A stretch of 64,000 nucleotides of DNA from Cristatella mucedo (GCA_009760855.2 WPIO01000058.1:1333501-1397500), one strand, 5' to 3'; shown: positions 13,578-26,625, counted from the stretch's first letter. The notes: generated from the letters alone by a model not told the origin. Made by a program: numbers and translations.

Positions 13578-14123
13578 CTAGGAGCCGCCTGAGTTGCAAT
13601 AGCTACCGAGTCGAAGCTTGATCGAGCTGAGACAGTCCGAACAAATCCTGCTCGTAGGCAGTGTATGCCGTGTTTTGCTTGTGGCCATGCCTCTTATCTG
13701 GTCACGGCACGTTCGGAGAAGAAGACGGTGTAGAATGCAACATAGAGATGAATTGGGAAAGACAGTGTTTCTGCCCCTGAGACGGTGCTCCCACTCTTTT
13801 GTGAGGGCTACCTCAGTGCCATTGGCTCCTGCAAACTCCGAGATGACGGCCGTGTAAGTGGATGGTGCATGCTCGAGGACCATTAAACTGCTGGCACTTG
13901 TAGGCTTCTGCAGGGTGAGGGTGAGGCCTGCGAATGAGCAGGTCGTGATGATGAACGGGGCCGTAGCATCCTGCAGATCGATGTGTAACACTGAGTTAGC
14001 CCTCTGTGGAAGCAAGATACAATATAATTCGTTTGTATTGCATCCTAAGAGAGCCTGGTCTCTATTCAGGCTTTTTGCATATGCCAGTAGACCTGAGCCC
14101 ACAACCTCGGTCATCAAATACAT
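13578..14123 (-). other. Unrecognised 181-codon open frame
   Basis: One of the longest non-repeat frames in the left half. It has a rather protein-like middle (ITTCSFAGLTLTLQKPTSAS, then AVISEFAGANGTEVALTKEW), but I recognise no family. A possible internal splice acceptor (CTGCAG) precedes GATGCTACGG. A 153-codon plus-strand frame lies next to it (13079-13540). It could be a decayed exon or repeat. Confidence 0.22.
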
Positions 14124-14199
14124 TCAACTGGACATTGGCTCGATGCAAGAGCCTCAGCAATGTTGCACAGCAGCAGAAGCAGCAGCAGCAGCTTGATCA

Positions 14200-14602
14200 G
14201 AACGAACAGACAGTACAAACCTCAAATCTTTTGGAGACCGTGCATTTAGTTAGTATGCTCCCAAAGCCTGGAACTCACTCCCGACTTGCATCACAACATC
14301 CCCTGACTTGACCACGTTTAAAAAGAAACTAAAGACGTGTCTATTTATCACAGCATTTAGTGGGTCCCTGTAACTCGTCCTTCATGTGCTTATGCGAGCT
14401 GACACTGTGCATGCTACCACTAACCACATTTGCATGCTGGCCCTGTGCATGTCACCCCTAACCATTTCATGTTGCTTATCAAGCATGAAATTACTCACCG
14501 TTCAATCTCGTTTCTTTTTGCAGAAAATGCAAAGAGTCTAGAAAGAGATTGAGTTCTTTGAGCATGCTTTATCAAGCCCATTATTATTATTATTATTATT
14601 AA
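14200..14602 (+). mobile_element. LINE family A, 3' end with RT C-terminus
   Basis: Encodes remnants of the RT C-terminal motif (SFGDRAF...APKAWNSLP type, here with shifted frames), then the full 3' UTR including the two similar CTGTGCATG...CCCTAACCA units, and a (TTA)n tail at 14578-14602. Confidence 0.82.
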
Positions 14603-15884
14603 CTGTGACGGTCCACACTGGCTAGTTGGATTGCCTTCTATCATATCGCCGAGAGTCCTCCCTCCTAGACTACAAACTGGGGTGGACGAGTGGACCATGG
14701 AAGGCTGATTGCAGCAGCAGCAGGTCTCACAGGTCTGTGCAGTCGCCTGGTCCCACTGATGGGTACTGTCCAGGTCAACAAGGGCACGATGTAGCCAATT
14801 TTTGACTTTTGAAAGCTGAACCTGTTTGCCTCCAGCCACATTACAGGTGGGGATGTGGGGATGTATACTGCAAGAAGCTAACCGCCTGGCTGCAGCTGGG
14901 TGGGGATTTGAGCATCATGCACAAGGCCCAGATGGGCGTGCACACTGACTCGGCAATGTGGCAATATGACATCATTGAGTACAACGGTCGTCGGTACTGC
15001 CACACATGACGAGGGCTTGGGCCTACAGTCCATCCATAGGGTTGGAGCCCAAAGATAATGATTGGAAACCAGACAAAAGCCTATCAATGGACCCCCAGGT
15101 TTGCTGTGGAGCAGATTTGATTGTAGACATTATTGTCAAGGACAGGCCTTTCTCTAATAGGAGGTCAGTAAGTTGCTGTTGACGTTCGGCTTAACGGCCA
15201 ACCCCTGATTCTCATCGGTGGAGTGTGCTTAGGTCTGAGTGTCCACATTACTAGGTAGGGTGGTTTCGCATCGTTAGCACAGGGACAATGCACTGAGCTC
15301 ATTACCGGATGCCTTATTCCGACGGCAGCTATTTTCGTAGTGGGGCAGCTGGTCAGCCAGTCCGGCGGCAGCATGGTTTTGCCTGGTCTGCTGCTACCAG
15401 AAGAGAGGCTCTAGCAGTTGCAGTTGGTATTTGGTCAGACGGTGCTGACGTTGTAGCTATGGGGCCGGAAGTGTTGCTGTGGGGGCTGAAGATACTGTCT
15501 TTGCCTTGGGGACCATGCCAGCAGTAGACTGTGGCATGATTTGGTGTGATGCCCGCAGCCTGGTTACTGAACATGCTTAGACATAGGAGGGAGGATCTTG
15601 GCTGACGTCTCCTAGACACGAAAAGCAGACCATGTGGCTCACACCAACCTCGTTGAGCTGGAGGCAATCATCCTGTGGCCTCAACTTCTCGATAGCTTTG
15701 TCACAGCACAAAGCAGAAACATGTTGATTTGGCTACGGCATATGGAAGGCTTTGCGCTATGCTAGTCAGGGACAAGCCGTTACCAGCTCATGGCATGGGA
15801 GAGGCAATCTTCAGGGTGTGACTGACCTCTAGCCGTGCTTCAAACCTGGCAGGATCATGCTCCAGTCATAGTTTACAGCTACTC
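14603..15884. other. No gene supported; possibly old retroelement
   Basis: GC-richer than its flanks with moderate frames on both strands (114 codons minus at 14495-14839; 104 codons minus at 15353-15667). It lies directly 5' of a LINE RT and could be its decayed upstream part, but no motif proves it. Confidence 0.35.
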
Positions 15885-16545
15885 ACTCCACAGGAGTCAG
15901 CTCTGATGCTAGTGCATAACGATCTCCTCAGAGATACTAATTTAGGTGAAGTCTCTCTGCTAGTTCTGTAGAATCTCTCAGCAGCTTTTGCTACATCTGA
16001 TTACCGTGTTCTTCTTTTGTTCCTACCTTTCGGCCTGGGCATCACTGACTCGACACGTATGTAGTTGCTTAGGCCCGATCTTAGAGGAGATTTCATAGCA
16101 TTGAGGTCAATGGCCACCTCTCATTCTGGGAGCCTTTGAAGTATGGCGTCCACCAGGAGTCTGTACTTGGTCCAGACACTTTAAACGACTCAAGCTCCTC
16201 TCTTGTCAATGTAATTGCAAAGCCCAGTCCAGGTCTTCGTTTCTATGCAGATGATGCATTATGGTACCCGTGCTTTGATCCCTCTCAGCCTTCCACCAAA
16301 TCGAACTCTCATAACTCCTTGTCAGCATGAATTGCTGACATTTGCACTTCGATGGTAACAAACGTTCTCAAAATAAATGACGATACAATCAATTTACTAA
16401 TAAACAGGAAACCAATTTCAAGTACGAAATTCGAAAGTGTAACGTTCAAAATTGGCTGCAATAGCATATCTTCTGTAGCAGCTGAACGAAATCTAGATAC
16501 CCAGTTCCAAAGTGATCTATCACTAAACAGCAACATTAAATAAAT
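15885..16545 (+). pseudogene. LINE family A reverse transcriptase, broken
   Basis: Reading across three frames gives, in order, the CR1/L2-type RT blocks: ALMLVHNDLLRDTNLGEVSL, an S-A-A-F-A-T-S-D-Y-R equivalent of the AFDTVDH motif, GVHQESVLGP (family GVPQGSVLGP), RFYADDALWYPCFDPSQPS with an intact YADD, then ADICTSMVTNVLKINDD. Several stops and frameshifts disable it. It ends in a TAAA repeat directly before a SINE. Confidence 0.85.
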
Positions 16546-16553
16546 AAATAAAT

Positions 16554-16720
16554 CCTAGCTGATTAAACAGCCTCTTTTTGTATAGCGACAGAAGAGCCTT
16601 TACGGCTATCACCACCGCTTGCAGTGGCGATAAAGAATCGCCCGCCGCAGGAATCGAACCCACGACCTCGGGACCGAGGTCGTGAAAGCAACCGCCTTAC
16701 CTGGTGTGCCATCACGGCTC
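16554..16720 (-). mobile_element. tRNA-derived SINE, copy 1
   Basis: About 167 bp in minus orientation. The RNA polymerase III B box reads GGTTCGATTCC (complement of 16650-16660), and an A-box-like GGCACACC...AAGGCGG lies upstream of it in the element. It shares its full length, including a 3' part ending in GCTGTTTAATCAGCTAGG, with the copy at 49892-50059, differing at about five positions. It follows directly after a LINE fragment ending in TAAATAAATAAAT. Confidence 0.85.
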
Positions 16721-17189
16721 AGCTTCACAGTCAAGTCTGCACTCTTTCAGGTATGCAGCATTGAGAAAATTGAGCCTGCTTAGATAAGGATAATTAATCA
16801 AAATTGGTCCATGCATTCTTGACATATCGTCTAGAAGTATATTGCTACTACTCAATTGTTATTGCCCTAAGAGAACCAAAGCTATATCCGTGTGCTTTAC
16901 AAATTGATCCCGGAAAAGCAATAACCCAAAGTCAATTGCGATTAGGGATCATACTTAGGTAAGCATGCATAAGTACACAGAAGACACGACATCTAGCTAG
17001 CACCGTTGGTTAGTAACATGCACTGAATCATGCAAAGTTTAGCACTCAAAGCACATGGGAGCCAAAAGACAGTCGCATTGAAGTACTGTACAAAGGTATG
17101 TGATTGTTCCTCTTCGTCACGAAATGTGCAGTTTTATAATTCACGAGTAAAGAAAGTGACAAATAGGTAGGCTCTTATCTCCTTTTTGA

Positions 17190-17430
17190 TTGTCGCCAAA
17201 TTAGGAGATGGCCTGATTTCAGTCGGTCTAAGAAAAGATATAGAAGGAATTTAAAAACAAGGTAGGGACATAAAGAAAGGCGAGGCCTGATGTAAAACTC
17301 CAATTCAGATAGATAGGTCTGAGGAAGAGAACGGACGGACCTAAAGGGGAGTTTACGTACCTTCAAGTCGAAATGCTGCTTGACAGGCAGCCATTGCAGG
17401 TCATCAGAGCCATGGTTGCAATCAGGCAGT
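17190..17430 (-). pseudogene. LINE RT C-terminal fragment
   Basis: The minus-strand frame contains LQWLPVKQHFDLKVRKLPFR and LPQTYLSEL, the hallmark of CR1/L2-type RT C-termini (LHWLPVxxRIxFKxLxLxxK...APxYLSxLL). Neighbouring blocks have decayed. Confidence 0.75.
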
Positions 17431-18759
17431 TGCATAACTCTCGATGGTTCAAACCTCAGGAAAGGGACTTTAACAGTGAATGAATTTTACTAAGAAGAAT
17501 GCAGGCCAGCAAATCCAGCTGCAAAACTCAAATGGCCTATACAGCAGATTGTAGCGGAATAGCCCCTGGTCGTAGCCTCAGGGTAAGGTGGTCGGTCACC
17601 TTCAAGACCCTTGTTTATGGGTTTAAGTAGTGCACTAGGAAACTCTTTGCTGTCCACTTAAAACTAGGAAATGACTCTCTGAAAATGAATGCTTTAAAAC
17701 AGCTCATTATGTGCACATTTCAATTGCATACATAAATAAATTATTGCTTTGCAGAAGCATATACACCAAGGAGCCTGCTAACTGTCTTGCCTTTGCTACC
17801 TCGACTGAAAGTACACCGTGAAATCCACGGCCGTCGATTTCATGCAATAATTCCAGTAAAACTCACTACCTAGAGAGCTATAGTGCACTGGCGGTTGATC
17901 AGTGCCAAACCTCCTAGCAAAGGAACACTCACTCCCATAATTAGCATGTACGAGTTATTATACCTTCATGTATTCTAAATCATTGGCAAGCTACTCTGTC
18001 CCATTTTTCACAGAATTAGGAGCACAAAGCCTCAGCAGCAGCAGCTGCAAGCAGAGGCTGCGGCAAATATTTCAGAGCTGGGACTATGGCCTGCTGTAGT
18101 CATGCGTGACCACTGGTTGGCATGGAAAGAAAGGCACAATAGAACTGAAGCTTTCGACTAATGATAAAGAGCAGACAGGCATAAGTTGCCTGATCAGCTG
18201 GTGCGATCGCTGCTAGGTTTACAAAAGCTGCCTCAACGATGTCTGCGCAAGTAGACGGCCTCCAGGGCCAGCGTCCCATGGATTAGAATGGCTATTCATG
18301 CACTTGGAGGAGCTCTTGGTGGCAGTCACGGTTGTTACTTCTAATTGGGCCTATAGGAGGTAGCCGACGGTAAGATGGAGCACTACTACTGCCAGTGTCT
18401 GGTGGCTTTAAGGAATTATTGTGGCGAACCTAAAAAATATTTTTGAAAGAAAAGACACCTTTTAAAAGCCTGGAGCTTGCAAAGAGTCCACAAAATTATT
18501 GTCTTTTTTTGGTCGGAGTGAGTTGACCTTTGTGTGTGTGCTCAGACAAATTGTGCACGTCATGGCTAAGGGTAAGGAGCGATATACCTTTGCATGGTGC
18601 CCCAGCATTAAGTTCTAAAGCAGCTGAGTAGAGATTCTGTTCTCTAAAGACGGAGTCTAAACGACAAAACTAATACTACTATTATTATAGAAAGCATACA
18701 CCGGAAGTAAGTGGCAGAATTCTCGGTGCTATTTTACAGCACCCAGAGAGGAAATAATC

Positions 18760-18880
18760 ACGAGATTCAAAAAGAAGTGGCATGATATGGCAGCTATGCC
18801 ACAGACGACAAACCAGCCGGCTCGGCGAGTTTAATACCGGTTGCAGACGATTAGGGCCACAGAGCCGGAGTCCTAAAAAA
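18760..18880 (-). pseudogene. LINE RT fragment
   Basis: The minus-strand frame reads NRLQPVLNSPSRLVCRLWHS then CHIMPLL, the equivalent of the family LVQNSAARLVCRKRRNCHITPLL block that precedes the LHWLPV motif. Confidence 0.68.
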
Positions 18881-19140
18881 AGAGTTTGCCGTAATATAGA
18901 AGCGCTGTTACAAACGTATGAACTTGTTTGGCTGTCAAACTCTCTTCTAAGCAGACTTTTTTCTAAGCGATATCTTGACAATAGATCTTAGCTGAGAATC
19001 GACCGACATGATTTTTGAATCAATGTTCTGAACCAACGACAGGCCGTTCTGCAACGTGCAGCCAAGATTACGGGCATCCAGAGAACGATGCTAGATGAAC
19101 CGATCTCGCAGGTGAGATCTTTCAGCTTGTTGGGTGATTA

Positions 19141-19375
19141 TAGGCTTTCAATAACTGCTAGGTTTGTCACATAGTTATTAGCCTTCAAGAAGTTAGTGGC
19201 CATCCCAGTGTGAATTTTTTTGATGCTGGCTGTAAAGATTGTAAGTGAGTCAGATGCAGAGCAAGGCTGAGAAGGCTCGAAGGGTAGGTAGAGATAAGTG
19301 TCACTACTGATGAAAGAAAAGCAAATATTGTCTTTGGCGATGACATCAGTTAGAAAGGTAGCATAGATAATGAAA
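19141..19375 (-). pseudogene. LINE RT catalytic-block fragment, motif lost
   Basis: The minus-strand frame gives TDVIAKDNICFSFISSDTYL and FEPSQPCSASDSL, then MATNFLKANN. This is the YADD region of the LINE RT with SSDT in place of YADD. Confidence 0.78.
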
Positions 19376-19377
19376 AG

Positions 19378-19455
19378 ATGGTAATAGTAATAATAATAGT
19401 AATAATGCACTTGATAAAGCGCCCTCAGAGAACTCAATCTCTTTCTAGGCGGTAG
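19378..19455 (-). mobile_element. LINE family A, 3'-end scrap with ATT tail
   Basis: AATAATAATAGTAATAATGC, then GCCCTCAGAGAACTCAATCT and CTTTCTAGGCG: the complement of the family 3' terminus. In the element's own direction its tail abuts the RT fragment at 19141-19375, so two insertions are probably juxtaposed. Confidence 0.78.
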
Positions 19456-21467
19456 CCTCAGACCGAGCCCCGAGGTACTCAATAATTTAATGGCTACCTG
19501 GATGGTCGTCAGCAATAAACAAGTCCCAAGTTTAGCCCTGTGCCAAGGCCTAATGGATTTTACAGAGTACGGTGAGACAATCATCAAGCAGTGAACTTTG
19601 GCTCGGTAATCAGCAAAAAATGTCAAAGTCGCAATTTGGGTACCTAACCTGCACGAATGACCGAAGCCGGGCAGCGTTAATCATTAATGTAATGCCGTAG
19701 AGTTCTTAACAATAACACTGCATCTTAATTGGCATAGTTATAAATTTAATCTTATCCTGCTACTCCTAAGCAAAGCTCCACAGCCCGGCATAATAAGTCA
19801 AAAAGGACTGTATGGTTAAAGTATATTGCTCATGCACTGGTATTACACTAATGTGATACAGAATCTGACAGCTTCAGCTAGTTTACATCGTAGATTTGCT
19901 AATTTCAGGAGTTGCCTGTTAGTCGAGTTACATCAAATGAGGCGAAGCCAAACTGTTAGTGAGACTCGAAACCAATCTTGCTGGATCAACTGCAATTAAT
20001 TTTATCGTGAATCACTGTAACAAAACATGACTGCGACTCTCTCGAGGTATTTGTAATATGGGTCCTTTTACCTCAGATCCTCCTTCCCTACACAGTGGAG
20101 AACACTCGAATGCCACTAGACAAGCCTGTTCCAGCCAAAATTGAGATTCCGGTTGCGATAGCCCAACTCTCATGCAAATGAGCAATATTGAGAGGAGGGT
20201 AATAGATGAACTGAAATTTGAGAGTAGCTTTCTCAATTCACATATCTGTAATTCGAACAGCCAGTCAGCCACCATAGATGTATTAAGTGTATCGGCACTC
20301 AAACCTGCCATATCATAAGTCTTCTACTGGGCTGATTTTGCCGATTTTGTTGCAGCAGCATGGTCTGGTCGACTTTGCCAGCCCCTCCCATCTGCTCATT
20401 AATCATCTCATGCCCGATGTTTCTAGGTTGACACAGCATGTTTAAACCGTCGTCTGACGACAATCATGTACAATGCATACATGCAGCTTCCGTCTCGTTC
20501 AGGACGGTGCTGCAAACAACTCAGCAGTAGCACCTGCGGCTTTGGTCATCTGCCAGGGCGGCCCGGTCATTGCAGCACTAATCGTGCAGTCAAAACTCCA
20601 GAAGCTGCAATTCAAACGCCATTAGGAACATGTCGTGGAACTAGCAGGCAGAGGTTGGCTAGCCAGGTTCATTAACATTCCAAGTGAAACTTATCCCTTT
20701 TTGCGCTGATGGCATCTAGTACTGGATTATGTTTCTGCAAAAAATAATGTATTCTCGGTTTTTTGTATGTCGAGTATTCGGTAGGGCGTCTCCAAATCGC
20801 AGGCGTAGTACTTTTTAATTTTGAGTAAGGCTAAAAATCTATAATCTTAAAATAGCTAAATGCCGGCAACAGAACAGACCAGATGCTCTAGTGCAAGCAT
20901 CGAAGCGGTTTTCTCGGGTATGAATAATGCAGCGATTCCTGATAGCGAACCTCCAAACACTGACTACCTTTCAGCCATTTGCAGGAGAGCCGCCGAACTA
21001 GATCGTTCAGCAATACTCCACAGTATTGACTACTGAATCTAACACAGCAGTCACCATCTGTTTTAAGTCCACAATTTTAACGTATATACAGCGACTGCAC
21101 TGCGGACCGGCTGCTGATCGCATGGATATTCCGAGGCTAGAGCCGAACAGGAAGACCGCTCTATAACACAATCGAGTTAGCTAAGAAAACAGGGAATTAA
21201 ACAGTGCTGCGCACTAGAGGATACACGAAATCTTTTCACCGTCAGTAAATGGCCACATAGCCCAGGATTGCTAGCTTACCGTTGACCAAAGGGGAGGTGG
21301 TGCACAACTGAGGGTAATACCTGTCTGCGGTCGATCTGAATCAGATCCGAACACCGATACGAACCAACAGCATTGCTAGCGGCCCTTGAACCAACATACA
21401 ACTAAAGCAATCTCGGAAGCGACACGAGTGCTTCCGACTGGCGTATCTCTGTCTCTCTCTATCTCTG

Positions 21468-21503
<36 letters not shown>

Positions 21504-21555
21504 TGTCTCTCTCTGTCTCTCTGTCTCTCTGTCTCTCTGTCTCTCTGTCTCTCTG

Positions 21556-21636
<81 letters not shown>

Positions 21637-22164
21637 CTCTGTCTGTCTGTCTCTCTGTGTATCTCTCTATCTCTGTCTGTCTCAGTCTGTCTCAGTCTGT
21701 CTGTCTGTCTGTTGTCTATCTCTCTCTCACTCTGGGTGGGCGGCCGAGTTGGGCAGGAGCACCAGCAACCCATCGTTTAAGGTGTGAGTGCTGAGTAACA
21801 GGGACAACAGTTGTCAAAAGGACACATGCAGCTGTGTCTCGAACTACTGCTCTCAGCCTACATCCTGTCCCAAGTCAAAGGGTAGGCTTGGCCCACCTGG
21901 GTCACACCCTGGCTGGCAGGGTTGCATGCAATTAAGTGTATTATAAATGGTACCCAGGCCTAGCAAATCCTAAAAAAGTTCAGTGTAATCATGGTGATGT
22001 CAAAGCTAGCTCAATTTGAGACTAGTTTGCCAGTGACATGACTCCGAACATTCATATTTTTACAGGCAGCTTTAAACAAGCTCGCCCTTCTTGTAATGTG
22101 GCATATGTCTGCACTGAAGCAGTCTGTAAGCTTAATCTTAGCTTAGTCTTAATCCTGCTTTTCG
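19456..22164. other. No gene recognised apart from the microsatellite
   Basis: Mixed DNA; the only structure seen is the CTGT/CT array at 21.45-21.73 kb. Confidence 0.45.
21449..21730. repeat. (CTGT/CT)n pyrimidine-rich microsatellite
   Basis: About 280 bases of TCTCTGTCTCTC-type repeats, with one strand almost purely pyrimidine plus G. Long open frames on both strands here are produced by the repeat. Confidence 0.95.
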
Positions 22165-22564
22165 GAATCCAACAGTCTAGAAATACCTCGTACAAACCTC
22201 AGATCCTTCGGAGACCGTGCATTTAGATCGTATTCTCCCAAAGCCTGGAACTCCCTCCCGACCTGCGTCAGAACATCCCCTGACCTGACCACATTTAAAA
22301 GGAACTTAAAAACACACCTATTTAGGACAGCATTTAGTGGGTCCCTGTGATTCGTCCTTCACGTGCTTATGCGTGCTGACACTGTGCATGCTGCCACTAA
22401 CCACATTTGCATGCTGACCCTGTGCATGTCACCCCTAACCATGTTATTCATTTTGTTTGTTTTTCAAGCATGATTTTACTTAACCATTTAATTGCATTTC
22501 CCATTGCAGCAAATGTAAAGCGCCTAGAAAGAGATTAAGTTCTCTGAGGGCCCTTTATCAAGTA

Positions 22565-22597
<33 letters not shown>
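22165..22597 (+). mobile_element. LINE family A, well-preserved 3' end
   Basis: The clearest 3' terminus on the plus strand: RT C-terminal remnant (GGAGACCGTGCATTTAGATC...), complete 3' UTR with the paired CTGTGCATG units, TGCAGCAAATGTAAAGCGCC, TTCTCTGAGGGCCCTTTATC, and a (ATT)n tail of about 30 bases ending at 22597. Confidence 0.85.
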
Positions 22598-22598
<1 letters not shown>

Positions 22599-25500
22599 CT
22601 AACCACATCCATAAATGTTCTTAAACTGAAAGATTTTTGGTGTATTTGATGCATTACCTACTCCGGTGCATGAATGCAGATAATTGTCGAGGAAACAGCA
22701 AGCACAAGGTGTTGCCACGAGGCAGTTTCACATAGTACAGTACCGGCTCATTTCTATTGGTTGCTGGGGATTCTTTGAGCTTGAAATTTATTCAGCTGCT
22801 CATATTCCCATGAACATTCGCTCCACTTGGTGGTGGCTGCATTGGGTATTATCATGTGTTGACCACAATATAAAATCGTGTTCATAAGGTGCAAAGGAAG
22901 GCAAGGTCATTAAACGTTGAAGCTCTTAATGCAGAATTTTATTAAAAATTAGTAGTCAGGTGCTCTGATGTCATGTAGATCGTGCTTTTTGGCCTTATGC
23001 AGAAAATCGGTCCGAAAAATATCACTACCATGCTGGTTGGTCTTAAACTTTAGTGCTTGAACATCTCGATGATTATCTTGAAATCGGTCCTCATGCAACG
23101 ACACCCATCTTCAAGGTATGCAATTCCAACGTGAATTTTAGTTTCCTAGTCGTTTGAGAAGTAGTTCCAATCTCAATTGCAACTGTAGGAGAAAGCCAAA
23201 GATCCATATAGCTTGAACATATCGCAAAACAGCCAGATGCTGTGTAAATGAATTATAATTACAATTAATTAACCTCTTCGTGGCTTCACAGGGTTATCAA
23301 CAGCTTATGTTTCCTCTTCTTTCCTCTCGAGGAAACCAATTCGATGCTGCTTTGCGGCACCAAGAGAAGATTGGATAAAGATGCAACCTTTTTTTTATCT
23401 TAGTCGGCCGGCACCATTCACGTGGCAATCATTTCGGTGTGAGACTGGTTGTACTCAAGCTTCCTGCCTTCTTAGTGCTTTCTGGGTATTCTGTACTACC
23501 CCTACTATGTTACTGTTTAGATGGTCAGCTCTCTTATTTTGCGGCTAAGCATAAAATTTGCTTTCTTGCATCGTTGGAATTTTCGGCAAAGTACGACAGC
23601 TCAGAGCTATCTGATCCTTGGTATCAATCAATCCAATCTCTCACCAGCATAATGCTGAGCTGGCCCTTGTGATTAGGTCTAGGCATAGTTATTGATTGAG
23701 AAATACCAACATGCTCGAGAAACCTCCAAAGTATCACAACAAGATCTTGGGCACTGAGTCACACGATGCTGGAACTGACTCGTACAAACTTCGAAGATTA
23801 AGCCCAAGCCCAGTTAGGCCAGGAATTGCAAGCATGTGGCAGCTTGATTGGTCGGAAATAATGGGCACACTCGATATGAATGGTGGTTGAAGCACGGCCT
23901 CTGTCACTGAGCCTGTGTGCCCAAAGCATCGATATAGACCCAGGTGGGAAAACTGTAAAGCAGCTGTGCTACCAAGCACTACAATGATGGCCGAGGCACA
24001 CCAGTCTTCTTGCTACATGAATATGCTGAAAAATCACACCGGACAATAGCGGGAAGGATCAGATTTCTCGTAAGAAAGTGCATACTGGCCATTGCATTCG
24101 TCACTACATCTTCGTAGCCCAAGATCTTACATGCTTCATGGCTAGACCAATAGCATCTCAGCCTGCTTGATCGAGGAAGCATAATAGTGCAGCAATGTAA
24201 ATGCGGCAACAGGCCAAGGGGAATCTCGGGAGTTCCATGGGCTATCCATACGCATAAAGAGTGAGTATATATATGTCGACCGGTCCTTGAAGCTCTCTTC
24301 TGAATAAGTTTCTTTAAGGTCAGGCTACCTTCATATGGAACCACAAGATTTAGATCACTAGATGACCATCTCACAATTGCAGTTCCGATTATAAATCATT
24401 TAGTCACTGATTTTGACTCGGCGTTAAGCATTATGAGGAGAGTTCAGTGTGACTACTGTTTGGCCTTATAATGTCGGCACTGGCATTTATGACCAAATTT
24501 CTGAGAGCATGAGTAAAATTCTTGAATCTATTGAAAAGTCTAGTTATTTGCTCTTTGGCTGTCCCCCAGGACAAAGCTTGCTTTTAGCAATCTTCCTCTT
24601 AGCAATTTTCCGGCTGCAGGATGTGCAATTCAATCACTCAAGCTCTTTGACAGGTTGTTCTCCATGTTGCACTAAAAGTTGTTTTTTGATAGGCATAGAT
24701 CGCCCGATGCAATTTCATGCCAGATGTGAAGAAGAAGTTATGAGAGACTTGGTAGTGGTGCTCCCCCAGTTGCTGACTATTTCGTGGCTTCATTGCATCC
24801 CCTGAAGAATGCGCCTGATGCTGCCTCTGCTGCCCCTGGGCAGCACTGCTGCGGCTGCTGCTGGACGAGTGGCAGTCTTCGGGCACTTAAAATAGGATGC
24901 AGACATTTAGTTAGGCTAGGCAATGTCGAAAGGCGTGCCAGGCTGCCGAACCTCACTGCCGTATCCTCATTCTTCGTTGAGTTGTTGAGTCATTGCTCAA
25001 CAGCCACGCCAGCAGCTGGTTAGCAATTTTGCAATCGCTGCTGCCAGCACGGCCGTGCACAGCACGGCGCTTATTTGTTAGCTCATTCATGAAGTCTTGC
25101 CGCGGCCAGGCACCGAGACCAGAATGCAGCTATTGTCACACAGCCTACAGTTCAATGTGTGCAAAAGCGCTGCAAGTGATCGCACAGCCGTGCCCCGGGG
25201 CACGGGTCCTGAGAGGCTTAATGCTGGCTGCTGAGCTTTGAAAGCCTCATGTGCAGTAGACAAATTGTCGCACCTCATTCTACCGGAAGCAGCCACTTAT
25301 AGACTGAGAGCCTGCTGTTGCTCAGCAGCACGTCCACCGAAGCAACTCCTTTATTTGCTTTTCCACTTTCGTCCAACCCTGATTGGATCACATATGGCAG
25401 CCTTATCAACCAGTCCCTCCTGCCCTATAATGCTAGCTAGATAGGCACGTATGCCAACCTGACCGTCACGTCGGCCATTTGGTAAGAGGTCACCAGAGTT

Positions 25501-25741
25501 ACTTGGAAAGATGTCATTGGCTAAGTAGTGGCAGAAATACGAGAAACAATAATATCAGAGGCTACCGATTTTTAGCTTCTTTTGAACGGTCACCCTTACA
25601 TAAAAGTGCAAGGGTGTTACTCCAGTGTCTTAGCTGTTCTGCAGATGAGGAGTGAGGAGGTGGGGAGAAGTGAGTGAACGTGCAAGGAGGCGTTAGTGAG
25701 AGAGAATGTGGATGTGCATGTGCAGGCCAACCGAGAGTACG

Positions 25742-25742
<1 letters not shown>

Positions 25743-25799
<57 letters not shown>

Positions 25800-25800
25800 T
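25743..25800. repeat. (TG)n microsatellite
   Basis: About 55 bases of uninterrupted GT/TG, ending in GTGAGTGAGTG. Confidence 0.97.
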
Positions 25801-26289
25801 GAGTGTACTTAAGATCAGTAACAAGGGCTACTTGTCAAATGCCACTGGATAAAGCCATGTGCTTTGCAAAGCCATTTTCGGTGCATATAGTCATCATCGG
25901 CATACTCTTACTGAATTGTTCACGATTTAAGCCTCAATATCTACAAAGGTCTGAAAGTGCAATATTTGTGAAGATCAAGTATCTAGCTACATATCTCTGT
26001 CTTCAACCCCCAAAACCGTAAGGACACACGGGCTGCCACCATGGGAGAGTGCTCGACAATCAACTATAAGCTCAGGCAACTCTCAATCTCTAGGCAGCAG
26101 CATCCACCCCCTTTACGAACAAGCACTTGCCAAACATAGCTGGATTTGAAGTAGGCAAGTAATTTGTATGCACCATTCAATGCACGAGGACTCGTGGAAT
26201 TAACCTGGAGGCTGCATGCTGGTAGGTATCTAGGTGAATTAATCAGTATCCGGCTATCGTCTCGTCCCAGTTACTCCTGATAACATCGA

Positions 26290-26395
26290 TTGACCAATGA
26301 AGGATCCTACTGCCAACAGGATTTGAACCTGGAACTTTGCGTACCAGAACTGATACCCCGGCTTGCAAACCCGGTGAGAGGCCTGTAACCCTTTT
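26290..26395 (-). repeat. tRNA-like sequence (SINE head or tRNA pseudogene)
   Basis: On the minus strand a B box GGTTCAAATCC (complement of 26319-26329) lies in a short stem-loop. A candidate anticodon arm precedes it with a loop TTTGCAA, which would read anticodon TGC. Acceptor and D arms do not pair well, so I do not call a functional tRNA gene. Confidence 0.4.
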
Positions 26396-26625
26396 ATTTT
26401 CTTAGTGACTCTCTTGCTCTTCTGTTAAGTTGCACGTATCATCCATAAACGTGCTCCAAAGTGCAGCCATGGCTTGTTTAAGTGCCGTCATAACGACTGA
26501 AGATGGTGCTGCCTCCATCAGATACTTCTTTGCAAAGCTAGCTATCATGTGGCTCTGCTGAACTAGGCATGGACTAGATGAGAGCACAAGCCCAGATAAG
26601 GTCTAGCAATCACGGATCCACCGAC

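Noticed and set aside
16136-16545. Active reverse transcriptase gene because YADD is intact
   Set aside because: The same copy has stops and frameshifts before and after the motif and lacks GVPQG residues, so it is a pseudogene.
21386-21787. 133- and 104-codon frames over the CTGT/CT repeat
   Set aside because: Pure Ser-Leu-Val and Arg-Glu-Thr repeats produced by the microsatellite on each strand.
26290-26395. Functional tRNA-Ala gene
   Set aside because: B box and an anticodon-like loop are present, but the acceptor and D arms do not pair; treated as a tRNA-like repeat.
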